Notes under the pieces: model-generated
Told to the model about the DNA's origin: nothing
The model's input: only the letters and a program-made list of their open reading frames with translations
Database searches by the model: none
Made by a program: the position numbers and the translations under genes
Origin: Nomia melanderi
Taxonomy: Eukaryota > Arthropoda > Insecta > Hymenoptera > Halictidae
Assembly (NCBI RefSeq): GCF_051020985.1
Contig: NC_135001.1
Location: 12,765,896-12,829,895 of the forward strand
Reading direction: 5' to 3'
Length of the DNA stretch: 64,000 nucleotides
In this document: positions 26,131 to 38,600 of the stretch, piece by piece
Position numbering within the stretch: the first letter of the stretch is position 1
Layout: every line of letters starts with the position of its first letter

Positions 26131-27645
26131 TAACAAAACCTAAAACGGTTACATTCTGAAAAATATAACGTAATTAAAATAAATAATTTCATATCATATT
26201 TTCGTTTCATTTAATGAAGCATTATATAATTTACTTTTTGGCAAATGTATTTAGTAAATAACATTTTTGTTCAACGAGATGAATATAAGCAATGAATATA
26301 AGTACATGAAATATAAAATCTGTAAGTACAGTAGAATCTCGATTACCTGCACGAATTGTATCCTCGATGACTGAATAATTAAATTCCTTCGATAATCGAA
26401 ACTCGTCACATTGTAAACAAACTGCACACTTTGTGGATTTTACAAAAATTGTTACTTTTCTTTGTAAAAGGGAAGCTTCAAGTCGGATAAGTTTTCTCTG
26501 TTTCTACAGTTTATATTGCATGTTTATTTCTATATTTACACTTCCAGGTCATTCTTTACTCTGTACATATATAGTGGACTACAAGTTTTTGCGACTGCTT
26601 CTCTCGCAACACCGGATTTTATATGAAATGTTGCCCAATAGCATTCAACAATTTCATTTAATGATGTAGAATGGAAAAGTTGTGCTCCTGAGAGCGTAAA
26701 GAAAGTTTGAATGAATGAAAAATAAAGAAATGAAACTTATAATGTCTCGAGAAAATATAAAGTAGACTATGAAACCGTGTATAATGGAATTCTTGGGAAT
26801 GTCGTTTTTTGCTCATAAAAGCAGCCGCACTGTTCCGTCTATCCAAATAAGAAGCGTAACAGGCTGCTTGCGCTAATTGTCGCTAACATAACTGCATCGC
26901 AATGCTCCACGGTAAAAAAAACCATAGAAAGTCAATCGCAGATTTATGCGTAACAGTTGCTCGCCGTGAAAATATTCTCACGAGGGCAGAAGGAATAGTA
27001 TCGGTCATAAATATTAATAAATTATTCGATTGATCGTAGAAGGTCACGAAACACATGCATAGTCACAATGTTTAGCTACCGGATGCAATCACGTAGAATT
27101 GAATTTAATTATAGACTATTAAATGTTCAAATGAGTAGCCATTATGATTTTTATAGTTGACGATGTGGCTTAAATAGAAAATATTTCGTCGACTATTTGC
27201 ACGTTAAACATAATGTAAAATACTGTTCAGCTTATTTACAAGAAATTGTTCAATTCGTTGATTAGAAAATAAACGTAGACATAGTCTTGTCATTTTGTTG
27301 CTTCATTCGATCATTATATTACAAATTCGATTTGGAAGTTCGACGATTTTATTATACACCTGTGGAATAAAAAATACTGAAGGCATTGTAAGTACAACAT
27401 TTCCTTCTGAAAATTCTATGACCGCATTTTTTTATTACATTTTATCAAAAAGAACTCGAGGAGCAGTTTTTGTGTACAGTAAAATATGTAATTAATATTA
27501 AAGGTTGAAAGTCTTTTACTTCACAACGAAAACTTATAGAGCCATAAAATCTAATATCGATCAATAATGAAAAACTGATCAGAAATTAAATAGACAGAAA
27601 GCAGTGTTTTTAGTTCCAGTTACAGCATATCGTGCGTTAAGTACA
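26131..27645. other. Non-coding tract
   Basis: AT-rich; nothing supported on either strand. Confidence 0.55.
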
Positions 27646-27649
27646 TTAA

Positions 27650-27888
27650 CCCTTTGCACTCGAGAGGTGACTCATTCCACTTACCATTCGATTTGATATA
27701 ACAAAATTATAAAATCTTATATCTGATATTAAATTTTGTATAATGCATTAACACGTGAAATATTGAAACAAAATAGCTTTCTTATTAATTTATGTATATT
27801 TTCTCACTACTTAGTTTCAAAGAATGCCGTCTATGTCTCACCGAAAAATGTTGAATGTATCTATTAAAAAACTTTCGAGTGCAAAGGG
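27650..27888. mobile_element. Family A TTAA element (MITE), best preserved
   Basis: 239 bp with TTAA at 27646-27649 and 27889-27892. The termini CCCTTTGCACTCGAGAG and reverse CCCTTTGCACTCGAAAG agree at 16 of 17 positions. It has no coding capacity. Confidence 0.88.
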
Positions 27889-27967
27889 TTAATAAATAGG
27901 ATCTTAGTTTGAGTAATATTATATTATTATATTAATAATATTAATATTATATAGTATTAATATAGTA

Positions 27968-28148
27968 GAGTTACTAAGAAAAGAATTTGACGCATCTTCG
28001 GTGTCTACATTTATTCCACAGATTATAGATTGATAATAGACGAGTGATATTGTATTTACATGAAAAAATAAATAAATAACGTTTAAATTTGTCAAGTCCG
28101 TTTGAAAATTTTCATCACGAGTTTGACTGGATATTATAACAGAAGGGA
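27968..28148 (+). mobile_element. Family B element
   Basis: AAGAAAAGAATTTGACGC, GTCTACATTTATTCCACAG, GTCAAGTCCGTTTGAAAATT and TTCATCACGAGTTTGACTGG align with the 35890-36132 copy (reverse). The right TTAA is decayed to TTTC. Confidence 0.7.
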
Positions 28149-28152
28149 TTTC

Positions 28153-30697
28153 GTTTCTAGAGATTCGAACTTGCATAAAGATTCACAGTGCATTTATAAC
28201 AATCGCATTCCTTTATAGACGGTAAAGGGGTCGTTTACCTTACCAGTTACTAACAGCCGCCATTTATTCATCCAGGACGAATAACTCAAAATACCTGGAA
28301 CAAACGGGTAGAAACAAACTTGCCATTCCAGAAGAAAGTACCGACAAGTCTGCAACTCGTTCTCGTGAATTTAGCGGTGTTCTTCAATCGGTGAAATGAC
28401 TAACGATAAGTATAACTTATGCCGCAATGGCGGCCACGCATTTAATGTATGGCCGAGAGAATGGCAATGAAAGTGGAGCACGTCGTCTGTAACAGGAACA
28501 TTTTCCACGTCGTAGAATTCCAGATTGTAGAACCCTTTCCTCTATCGATGGATGCCTTTGAAATTTTCAACAGAACAAATCTTTCTGTCCTTTTCATTCC
28601 AAATGGAACAATAATTGCTAATGAAAAATTTTAATATCGAGGCTCGATAAAATTCGCTGATTTGGCTTTTGTAGTTAAACTAAAATTATTACTACTGTTC
28701 CATATATTATTATTTTATATATATGATAAGAATCTTGTTTTAACTATGAAAGCCACATAAATGGATTTTATTGAATTCTAAGAGTCAGATGTTGCATTGA
28801 TAATTACTATTTTACTTAAAAAGAACAAAAGATTTGTGTTGTTATCGGTATTGTCATTAACGTACAATGTCGACCAAAAGTTTCGGACTCACTTAATTAC
28901 TTTTGCAATCATACTATGTGTCAAATAAGTTTCCTTTCATTTAAAGTAAACGCTGTCTATTACAAATACTGATATTCCGAAGTCGACATTTTTGCAAATA
29001 AATGTGACCATTCATTTCAATGTTGCACTGTTAGCCAACCGTCCATGTTGCAGTGGAAATTGCAATTAGGTTGCAACAGTGTATGGAAATATACATTTTT
29101 ATGGACAAATCGGGAACAACTGTGATCAAATGACATTTTATTCCGTGCATTAATAGCATCGACAACATGAAAATGTTATTAGAGGGGAATGGGATTCTGT
29201 TAAAATAATTTGTTCAGTATCCTAGAAATTTTTGTAATCAATAAATACATAACCATTCAGAATGTATTGTATTTATTACAGTAGATACCAATGAAAATTT
29301 AATGTTCACGTAAGATTATTATCTGATTTCTGGTAGACTGTCTTTAAGAATTTAAGTTTTATCGTCACCAACAGAAACCTGCTACCAAAGTACATTCTTC
29401 TGGTATCATTGAAGAAGGTTCCTTCAATAACAAGCAAGTACATATTTATGACCAACAGTGGTGCTCCACTTACATTCTTTCCGCTAGTCTAAACATTTTT
29501 AAATAACGTCTTTCCAGATCGACGATTGTGCCGAGGTCAGTCTTCTGTAAGTACAACGTGACCTTATCTTGTTCTATTGACTTAAATATTTCACATTTTT
29601 CGTTTCACGTCAAAGGAATGCGTATAACAACTATTTTTAGCTCAACGCAGTGTATTACAGTAAAATTTCAAAATTAAATTGTGTATACAGAATACGAGAT
29701 GTTTTACTACCTTTACTTAGTAAAATCACATTCTGTTATATTAGTGAACGTTTATAGATCATACTGATCCTTAGAATGACTGCAATAGCAATATTGCTAG
29801 TAATCCTGTTCAACGCATTATACGCGATAACTCGTTATATAAGTATCATGCAATTACGCACGTAATATATTTCATAATATTAATAAACATATAACAGGCA
29901 AATTAAAACATATTTTAGTTTTTCTTTTATTCAATCGAAATATTACGAAACACGTATAAACCTTTCCCCGATAGAAAATTACAATTGTAATATTAATAGA
30001 TGTATAAGTAAATTAATATTTTTAACTTTAGTCTTTATTTATACTTAACTTTCTACCTAATCAAAAAGAAAATATTTAATTATACATAATACACAGATTT
30101 AATAAAAAGACGAGTCTGTTTTACAATTATGCACTACAATTGAACACTCTAATTTAAGGAAAACGTCAGTTTGATAAATATTATTCTATAAACACCTCTG
30201 TAGAAAATTAGACAAATCAGTGATATTTTATTATCACAAAAATATTTAAACGATAGTTAAATAAAAAGAAATCATCAAAGTGCAGCAATTTTTTCAAACG
30301 TTCTTATACTTAAACTTGAACTTTCAAAGATAAATATTTACATAAATTCATATTCAACGCGCAAAAGTTGAAACAGCGGATGTCTATTGATTGTCACAAA
30401 TTCGAGAAACAGAACAAATTTCCTGTACACCGCTAACGACTTACCACAAACAATTGATTTATTAATTAGTCGTCGTCGACGTTTTATAGACAACATCCGT
30501 AATGGAATACCATGACCAAACCGTGCACCCGACAATTGGTAATTACTCGAAAGTAAGCGGTGATCTTCATGCACGTATTAAAAAGTGAAAGTAATATTTT
30601 TAATTCGAGCACACGTGCTCACACACACACATGCAAAACGATGTGTGCCCTTCCATTCCTCGCTGTTATTCTTCCCCTTGGTTTCTTTCTTTTCCCC
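28153..30697. other. Non-coding tract
   Basis: AT-rich with a small GC-richer islet near 28.22-28.55 kb. No gene recognised. Confidence 0.55.
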
Positions 30698-30701
30698 TTA
30701 A

Positions 30702-30919
30702 CATTAAAACTACCAAGCAGTCGAATTGGTTTTACTTAATTTCCTTGTAGAAACACTAAGAATGCATCTATTGAAATTTCAAATTATTTGTAATTATATC
30801 TGGGCATTACTGAAACAATTACCTTAATAACTTCCCAGGAAAGCACTGATTCCCTTTTCAATAATCGCTAAAGAAGAAACGGGGAATGTATAATTTTGAC
30901 CTGTCTGGTGGTTCTAGTG
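30702..30919. mobile_element. Family E TTAA element
   Basis: 218 bp between TTAA (30698-30701, 30920-30923). The termini CATTAAAACTACCAAGCAG and reverse CACTAGAACCACCAGACAG are inverted. Directly after the right TTAA another CACTAGAGC terminus begins, making the palindrome CTAGTGTTAACACTAG. Confidence 0.8.
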
Positions 30920-31129
30920 TTAACACTAGAGCAATCGAACAGTTCAATGGATCAGTTTCGATTTCTTTTGTAGAAATTAAAAAAGTGTATTATTTATTGA
31001 GGTTCCATTTGACTTCTATTTTATTATCCAAAGAGAAAGAAACGTTGATTTCTGAATTCAAGTTAATATTTTGTTTATCTAAATACGTGCTATTTGGTTA
31101 GCATGCACTTTTACCGCGACGTAACGCGA

Positions 31130-34068
31130 ACACGAAAAAACTGTTAAACATGTAATTAACAACTTGAACGATCAATTTATGGCTAGTGGGAAAGCTAGCA
31201 TTTCACGTTACGCAGAATTTACATTTCACTGTATTAACGCTGTATCTAACGGAAGCCTATTAACAGATTCCTCAATCTTCGTACTGCCATAAATTGAACA
31301 AGTAAAGGTAACTTAAATTAGATCACGTTTAAGATTTTCTAAAGAGAACTATCCAATGTATACGCAATATTTGTACACTAATGAGATAAGGATAAAGAAG
31401 TTTAAATGTATAAATAGATAAGATAGCTTGTATAAAGTAGGAGTTTGGACACCAAATGCTTTCCTTAGTCGTGAGGCTGACAATATTTTAATAAAATTTT
31501 ATATTTCTCTTTTACGTAATGATACCCTAATTATCTATAATTGTTGTTGCCATAGTAAAATCGATGAAGAAGTATTTGGCACTTAATCATTAAAGAAATA
31601 ATGCACAATCGACGATAAGTGGCGCATTCGATGTAGAATATTACTATAAGCTGTTTATAGAAATCGGTATATATTAATATTAATATAGTAGTATTATATA
31701 TATATATTGTTGTATAACTAGTTATATAATTTAAGTAATAGTAATCTAGTTATATATGCATAGTTTACTTGGTGCTTACAAAAAATGCACGGTCAGCAGT
31801 GTTTTAACATTCGTTCCTTTTCGTAGGATCGAACACACACGCAGGTCGTGCGTTATCGTAATACCGTTCGTGAAATGTGGCTTGCTCCTCGCTAGAAGAA
31901 AAAACGAAAGATCTCGTTACCTCCACGGCCCGTGTCGAGAGATACGCGAGATGCATTTTTCCGTTCGCCGAGCGCGTCAAGAATTCACGCTGCAACAGGG
32001 GAGTAGAAATAGTTGGCAAATGGTCGGACGCCGACCACAGGAACTGGTACAGAATGCCGTGGGCGAGCTGTCACAGAGCCATGACAATGGCTGTTTAGCT
32101 GAACGCTTCCCCTAGTTTCATATATAGTTCATCGTATACAAATAAAATATATATAGTGTGCAATATAAAAAAACAAGATGACATTTTAATATATAATATG
32201 TACATTTTTATTATATTAAATATTTATTGATTAATATTATATTATATTATATTATATTATATATATGTATATATGTGTATATGTATAAACATTTATTACT
32301 GTATTAAATAAACAGTTACGACAGGTCTAATTGTAAGAATGATAAAAGAAAGGGTTGTGTTCCAGAAGTTTGTTTAGTTGCAGAATTATATTTTGTTACG
32401 TGATTATTTTTAGAATGGCAAATTTAATAATTTATTTATTCCTTAATTTCTTATCTAACGACACCTTAAGTAAGAAAAATAAATTATAATCCGACATATC
32501 CGTCTTTATTAATTATCTTTCAATACGTTGGTATGATTAATAGTTCATATCCAGTTCTCAGAGATTGAGGTAATAAAAGAAAAAAGAAAGCAAGAAATTC
32601 TTGTTAGTATTCTCTTAACGATGTGTTCAATGCTGCAAGAATGAATTACAAAACTTCGAAACTGCTTAATTTACTGAATCAACCGTTATGGTAGTCACGA
32701 TAATATCTTATTTTGCCAATGAATGTCAGTAATTAAGTAACACCATGTAATCAATATTTTTGCAATTGTAGTCTAACGTTCGAAATATTTTCTGACGGTT
32801 TCAAGTTTCTTAAAAGAATTATTTAACGAGAGGAGAGCTCAACAATTACCAGCAAATTATGAAATCAATTACTAATTAAAGAATGATTCATATGAATTGT
32901 GTTTTACGATTACTAATCAGACTCTTTTACGTATCCAATCAAAAATTTATTATTATCGTCCCTTATATCAAGTCGCATGAGCTATAAAACTTAATGAAAA
33001 TATAATGAAAATACAAACTTTCGAGCTGTTCACTCATATCTCCAATTTATTTATTTTATTAGAATATTTTGTTTTATTTTTCATATAAAAACTGTGTATG
33101 CAGTTTATAATTATAAATTCATAGTATAACATATAATATTTCTTGAACATAAACATCACAAAATTGGGAACTCTGAGACATGTCATTATTCTTATTCTGT
33201 ACCATGGAAAAGAACACATAACATTATTGTTAATTAAATAAAAATCACTGGCGTTATTGCAGATACAAAATAATAAGAATAAATAATACGTAGCTCGCTC
33301 TTGTATTTTTGGTCCTCGTATTTCTGTATTCTATTGTCTGTATGTATGTTCCTTTCATATCTGTTGTCGACATTTATTATATTATACCACCAAATTACAT
33401 TATTTGTGTAAAAACGAAGGAAAAACGAATGCAGCACTATTTAATTATAAAAACCTGAAATTTATTATGATGCAGTTCTGGTTAAATTTTGTATTATTCA
33501 TGATTTCGAGACAAAAATTCTTAAATATATCATGAAAAATATGAAAAACGGAGAACAAATTTTTTCACTATTTTCCCTTATTCTCTAATATATTTGGCAC
33601 TAAGAATCATTTCACATCGCAAAATAAAAAGTTGCATGTTATAATTTGCATGGAAATGTTCACATTTCTCACAATATTGTTCTTCGTTTCTCTTTTATTG
33701 AAAAAAAGTTGAAATAGTAAATACTTAAAACAAAATAAATTATAATTAACTCGATAAATTAAATATCTATGTGTAATCGATCATACGTATTTTAATCCCA
33801 GAAATATGGGAGAAGTCATGCAATTAGAGCTCGGACGCAAATGGGTTAACCATCATGTTAGCAACAAAAATGCCAATATTTATCCAAATTATGGTATTAC
33901 GATATTTTTACGTAAACTCTTCATTTTCAAAGCAGCGGTCCGCGTAAAAATGTTTCAGAAGTGGAGATCCGAAGCAATTTTGTCAAATTTTGCTTTAGGA
34001 TAGAACAAAATTACATAGAAGGTTTCAAAGTGAGTATTTACCCGGTTACTTGGTTGCCAACATAAAAG
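31130..34068. other. Non-coding tract
   Basis: Very AT-rich, including (TATAT) runs near 31.67-31.70 and 32.24-32.29 kb. It has one GC-richer islet at about 31.8-32.1 kb with open frames on both strands, none recognisable. Confidence 0.5.
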
Positions 34069-34072
34069 TTAA

Positions 34073-34281
34073 TCCTTATAGTGTCGAACAATATATCGAT
34101 GTTATTAATAATACTAATTATGAAATATTGAAATACTGTAAAATTGAAAAATTGAAAAATTGAAATATATTTGGCATTTATTTATTCTCCCTTTATTTTG
34201 TAACATATTCCTTTCCGAAGTTGGCAAACCACATAAGTATCACCAATAACGATACATCATTATTCGACATCAGTATAAGGG
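34073..34281. mobile_element. Family H TTAA element (MITE)
   Basis: 209 bp between TTAA (34069-34072, 34282-34285). The termini TCCTTATAGTGTCGAACAAT and reverse CCCTTATACTGATGTCGAAT are inverted. Single copy in the window. Confidence 0.75.
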
Positions 34282-34539
34282 TTAAAGCCGCGAGTTCAGT
34301 AGAATGGCCAGTTTGGCACAAGGTGTGAAAAAAATGAAAGGCCAGGATACGTTTGAAATGATATGAATATATTATATTTCCGTAAGAAATTCGCATAAGT
34401 ATGCATAGCGTATTAATCGTCCATCACATGAAAGTTAAAGTGTGTATACCACACACAATGATACCGGATTACTTAAGATAAATTATTGTTGTTACGAGAC
34501 ATAATGAACGATCCAAAGAGTATCCTCATAAATACAGCA

Positions 34540-34880
34540 AGATAAGAAATCGCGCGCGACGCGTTAACATCGGTCATCAACGAACTCGGAGCAACGACGA
34601 GGCGGAAGTGTAACGACGCTCGGAGTCCGATCTCGTCCGCCATGTTTCTCTCATTTGTCAGTGCTCGCCATATAATTTTACGGTGTGAATGTCCCGTTGT
34701 TTGCTTACTTACACGTTACTGTATCTGCGTAGAATTTTTTCCCCGAAAGTAGCTGGAATTCTCGAAAGTGCGCGCGCGTTCCTGCGACAAAAGGATCACC
34801 GGTCCAGCTTACTCGCTCGAGACACGGAGGAAGAAACGATACGACAAACGCGACGTGAAAGTTTGGCCAATTAATATCGA
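34540..34880. promoter_or_regulatory. GC-rich, CpG-rich islet
   Basis: About 340 bp much richer in G+C and CpG than its surroundings (ATCGCGCGCGACGCGTTAAC). It contains CCGCCATG and overlapping frames on both strands. It could be a promoter, a 5' exon or a conserved non-coding element. Assigned by composition only. Confidence 0.25.
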
Positions 34881-35249
34881 TGCGTGATATTTCGCATATT
34901 CTCTGTCCCATTAATCATCGAAGTTTGAATAGCAAGCTTCGATTGAAATTGAAACGAGGAGAATCGAGTTCGAGTATCCCATTCGTAAAGTGAACAGGAA
35001 AATTCGAGTGATCGCAAAACAACTGGATCATCAGATTATTTTTCCCGATTACTGTGATCATTTCTTTATTTCACTTCGATACTCTCGTTTCACTTTCCAT
35101 GTTTATTTATTTATTTATTTATTTCCGAACGATTCGAAGAGTCACCGTTCCGATTGAAAGTTTGGTTCAGACTCCATCGTTATGCGGCTCGTCTGTGACA
35201 CCGAGTTCTCCATTTTGTTTTTACACATCGCTTCTTCCACTTCGTGATT

Positions 35250-35354
35250 CCTCTCTCTCTTTCTTTTTCTCTCATTCTTTCTCTTTCTCTCTCTTTCATT
35301 CTTTCTCTTTCTCTCTCTCTCTCTCTCTCCCCCTCTCTCTCTTTATCTCTCTCG
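35250..35354. repeat. CT-rich microsatellite
   Basis: Over 100 bp of imperfect (CT)n/(CTTT)n. It is GA-rich on the G-gamma strand, 150-260 bases beyond the stop, so probably in that gene's 3' UTR. Confidence 0.9.
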
Positions 35355-35507
35355 CCTATTACACGGTTTCCCATCGCCATGTCTTCCACGGTGCTTTTGT
35401 TGAACACGGTTAAACGATCCGCCTTCCCCCGTTCAGATGTTGCTCCCTGTCTCCCTCATTTTTCCCCTCTTCCGTTCCCCACACTCTCCTGTTCATCTTC
35501 GTCCCGA

Positions 35508-35613
35508 TTACATAATTATGCATTTGCCTTTCTCGGCCCAGGGATTGTTTTTCTTGTCGGGCGCGTGTATCAGCGGGTCAGTCTTCTCGTTTTCTTCGAC
35601 GTACTCCCTCATC
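35508..35613 (-). CDS. Ggamma30A: Ggamma30A-type gamma subunit, coding exon 2
   Basis: After a CTAG acceptor (ending at 35614) the exon reads G-ATG-AGG in the phase demanded by exon 1. It encodes MREYVEENEK, a PLIHAPDKKNNPW segment and the terminal CIIM, with the stop at 35510-35508. On the plus strand this exon is covered by two overlapping long but spurious ORFs, which hide it. Confidence 0.93.
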
Positions 35614-38600
35614 CTAGAAAAAGATGAACGAATATGTCAGTTAGTCTTCCTTCTTTTGTTCCACTTTGGTACGAAAGTAAGTTGAAACGAACGATTAGGC
35701 GAAAATTTCAATGAAACGCTCAATGATAGAATAATCCTCATTTAATTGGAATAAGTGATTTATTTCACAACATGGCTTGTGAACTGCCCTTAAAATGGAT
35801 AATGATGCAATTCGAGTTGCCTGTTTTTCCAATTGAAATTTTTTACTACGCTCTGAGAAGGTTTATCTCCTTGGCAGTTCAACGGTTAACCCCTTGTCCT
35901 ATAATACCGTGTTAGACTCATGATGAGAGTTTTAACTTGAACTCGACAAATCATAATTTTAATTGTTTCCTTTGAATATTAATTAAATATTACTGTTATA
36001 TTATCAACCGTTGAACTTCACAGCAAACGTAGACATAAAATAAATATCAAATTCTTTTCTTTATTCTGAGAAATTATCAACGATAAAGCGGTTTCCTGAA
36101 GTTCGGTTGTTAAAGAAATCATAAGACAAGGGTTCAGTTGAAATATACGTGAAAGTAACAAACATCAGTCTCACCGTAGGAATCGATGCTAAATCTGCAA
36201 TTCTTTTCACATTTAGATTATTTAAATAACTAATTATGTAAGACAGACTGAATATAGACCTAATCAGAAATCAATTGGAGTCTTGGTTGAGTTTGGACTA
36301 ATTAATTAATTAACTAAACCGTAACGATTAGATAAAGTTACCAAACTGTACGTTTATCGAGGCAACACTTAATTTATAATTTTTAAACACTTTGGCATGA
36401 AGAAAAAGGTAAAGGTAAAAGGTAAGTTTGTAGTTGTAATGCAAAACTATAACAGTTTCATTGACTCCAAATGATAATAAAATGAATAAATAAGTAATGC
36501 GTTGCTTAAGCTAAATGAAGCGAATTATACACAGCAAGCAATTACAGTATTTCCTGTTGACAGACTTCAAACTTTACTGATTAAAGAAAATTACAATAAA
36601 TCACATTACATCATACCCATATACCCTTATTCCCCGATGAGCTATCGATTGTCGCGTAACTCAAGGTGCACTCGGACCAATGATAAAGACGCAATTGCAA
36701 TTACCATACGTTACAAGTATAACCAGCTCGTAATCAACTGAATTACAGGTATTCCGTTTATAAAACACGACGAGGGAATTCGAAGAACGCGCAATGACCT
36801 ATTATCATCAATCCTGAGAAGTGATCCGCGAATTCCTGCGGCGGATCCTGCAGGACGCTCGGCCATCCAAGATGGCGGCCGCGAGCGGTACAGAAATGTG
36901 ATTCGAATCTGAAATAAATTATGAAATCGTTTGGAAATCAGTTTTGCGAGGCGTAGGATTGCTCTGAATGTAACAAGGTTACAGCGACGCGAAGAAAATC
37001 ACGGGGAATCGAATAAGGAATAGTTGGCCGCTGCGAACAGCTCGGTGAAAGGGACTCGGCCCTCCTCGGGCCGATTTTGCGTTCAAGGAGAGCTCTGTGT
37101 GCTGAAGGAACGCGCTCGCGCGCCTGTCTTATTACAGGCAGCCGATTTTTCGTATTTTCTTGCCGCGCGTTTTCGAGCAGAGTGTAATCGATTACACGTG
37201 CCAACGGTTCGCGTAGTTAATCTCGATGAGCGAATTGGGAAAAGGAACGGATAATGTAAAAACGAGGAGAACCGATGTTTCATCTATTGACATTGTCATA
37301 TTCTAACATGATTTACGAATGTTTCTGAAATCGTTGTTTGTTCGATTATAAATATTTGTAAAAGAACGTGAGTTAAGGAAATCGTGAGTAACCACGTTGA
37401 AGAGAATTAACCTTTCCGAAATGTTAAATGTTTCTTGACCGCGGTTTATGAACGCTGGTAACGCCGCCGCTAAGAAATGTCTCGCGATCTAGTTAGACAA
37501 CTTACGATTTAGCAGAAAATGCAAGAAAATTATAGGCTTTCACTTATCGTTTTATATTAGACACGAATGTAGGTTAACGACCTGCTACCGTTGCCACTAT
37601 GATTTTCGTTGTTCGTTATTTCATAGAATGTTTTCTCTTTTTCAATGGCTCGCTGGCACTGTTTTACCGTCTGGTAGTGTTCGAACGATCAATTGTTTGT
37701 TCCCGTGAAGAATTAAATTTCTAAATTTAATTTGTAGTTTTCTAGATAATTTTACGCTGTAAATGTTTCGGTACATCGGCGATAACTTTTTTTTATGTGA
37801 CTGTATAGTATTGTATTCGTTAAACACGTAAGCACGTACAGGTCGTTAGCGTTCATTGTTCGTGTCAAAAGAATGCAAACGATATGCTTCATTAAGAAAA
37901 CAATAATTACAATTTCTAAGATGATTTGAGGAGTTTAATTAAATATTATTAGTTTGTACAATAAAATATAAACTCGTAACATTAGCGAAAAATAACCTGA
38001 AATTACTTATAAGTCACTATTATTTATGAGCATGTAAATGCCCAAGTATTTTATTATGTAAATAGCTCTTATTCTTCGAATTTATTCTTCTCACAGATAT
38101 TTGAGTTTATTAAAACTTTTGCTTTTAGGTAAGTTCCATGAATCGCAAAGTGTCGAGAATGTTATTTCTTTACACCCCGTACGGGCATGAAAGCGATATC
38201 CTAACAAGAATTTCAGCACATATTATAGAAACCAACGGAAAAGCTGCAGGTGGTAAATGTGAAAGGTCAGTCATTGCAAGCAGTTGGCAAAGTGGTAAAC
38301 TTGTTACTCTAGAAAGAAACTTCTACTGTTTTTGAAATAATTTTGAATAAAACCAACAAGCCCATAAAAAACTGTGTGATATCGGTAATAATCTCTTTTC
38401 AAATAAAAGATCTTAATATTTCAGTGCATAGATACTTATTTCCAAGTAAGTAAATTTACTATTTTACGTCTTTTTTTTCTTATATTCAATATCAGTCTTC
38501 CTTTCTTATTACTTTCTTGTTAAATAAAATGAAAAATAACACAGTACCCCTTTATAAAATACAAAAACGATAAATTAGTGAATCAAGCAATAAATATAAT

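Noticed and set aside
31756..32115. 119-codon ORF in a GC-rich islet
   Set aside because: Frames are open on both strands through the same DNA and none shows a domain; GC-rich composition alone opens frames.
35054..35685. Plus-strand ORFs of 82-127 codons rich in Ser/Leu and a minus-strand Glu/Arg-rich ORF
   Set aside because: They derive from the CT-rich microsatellite and from antisense reading of G-gamma exon 2.
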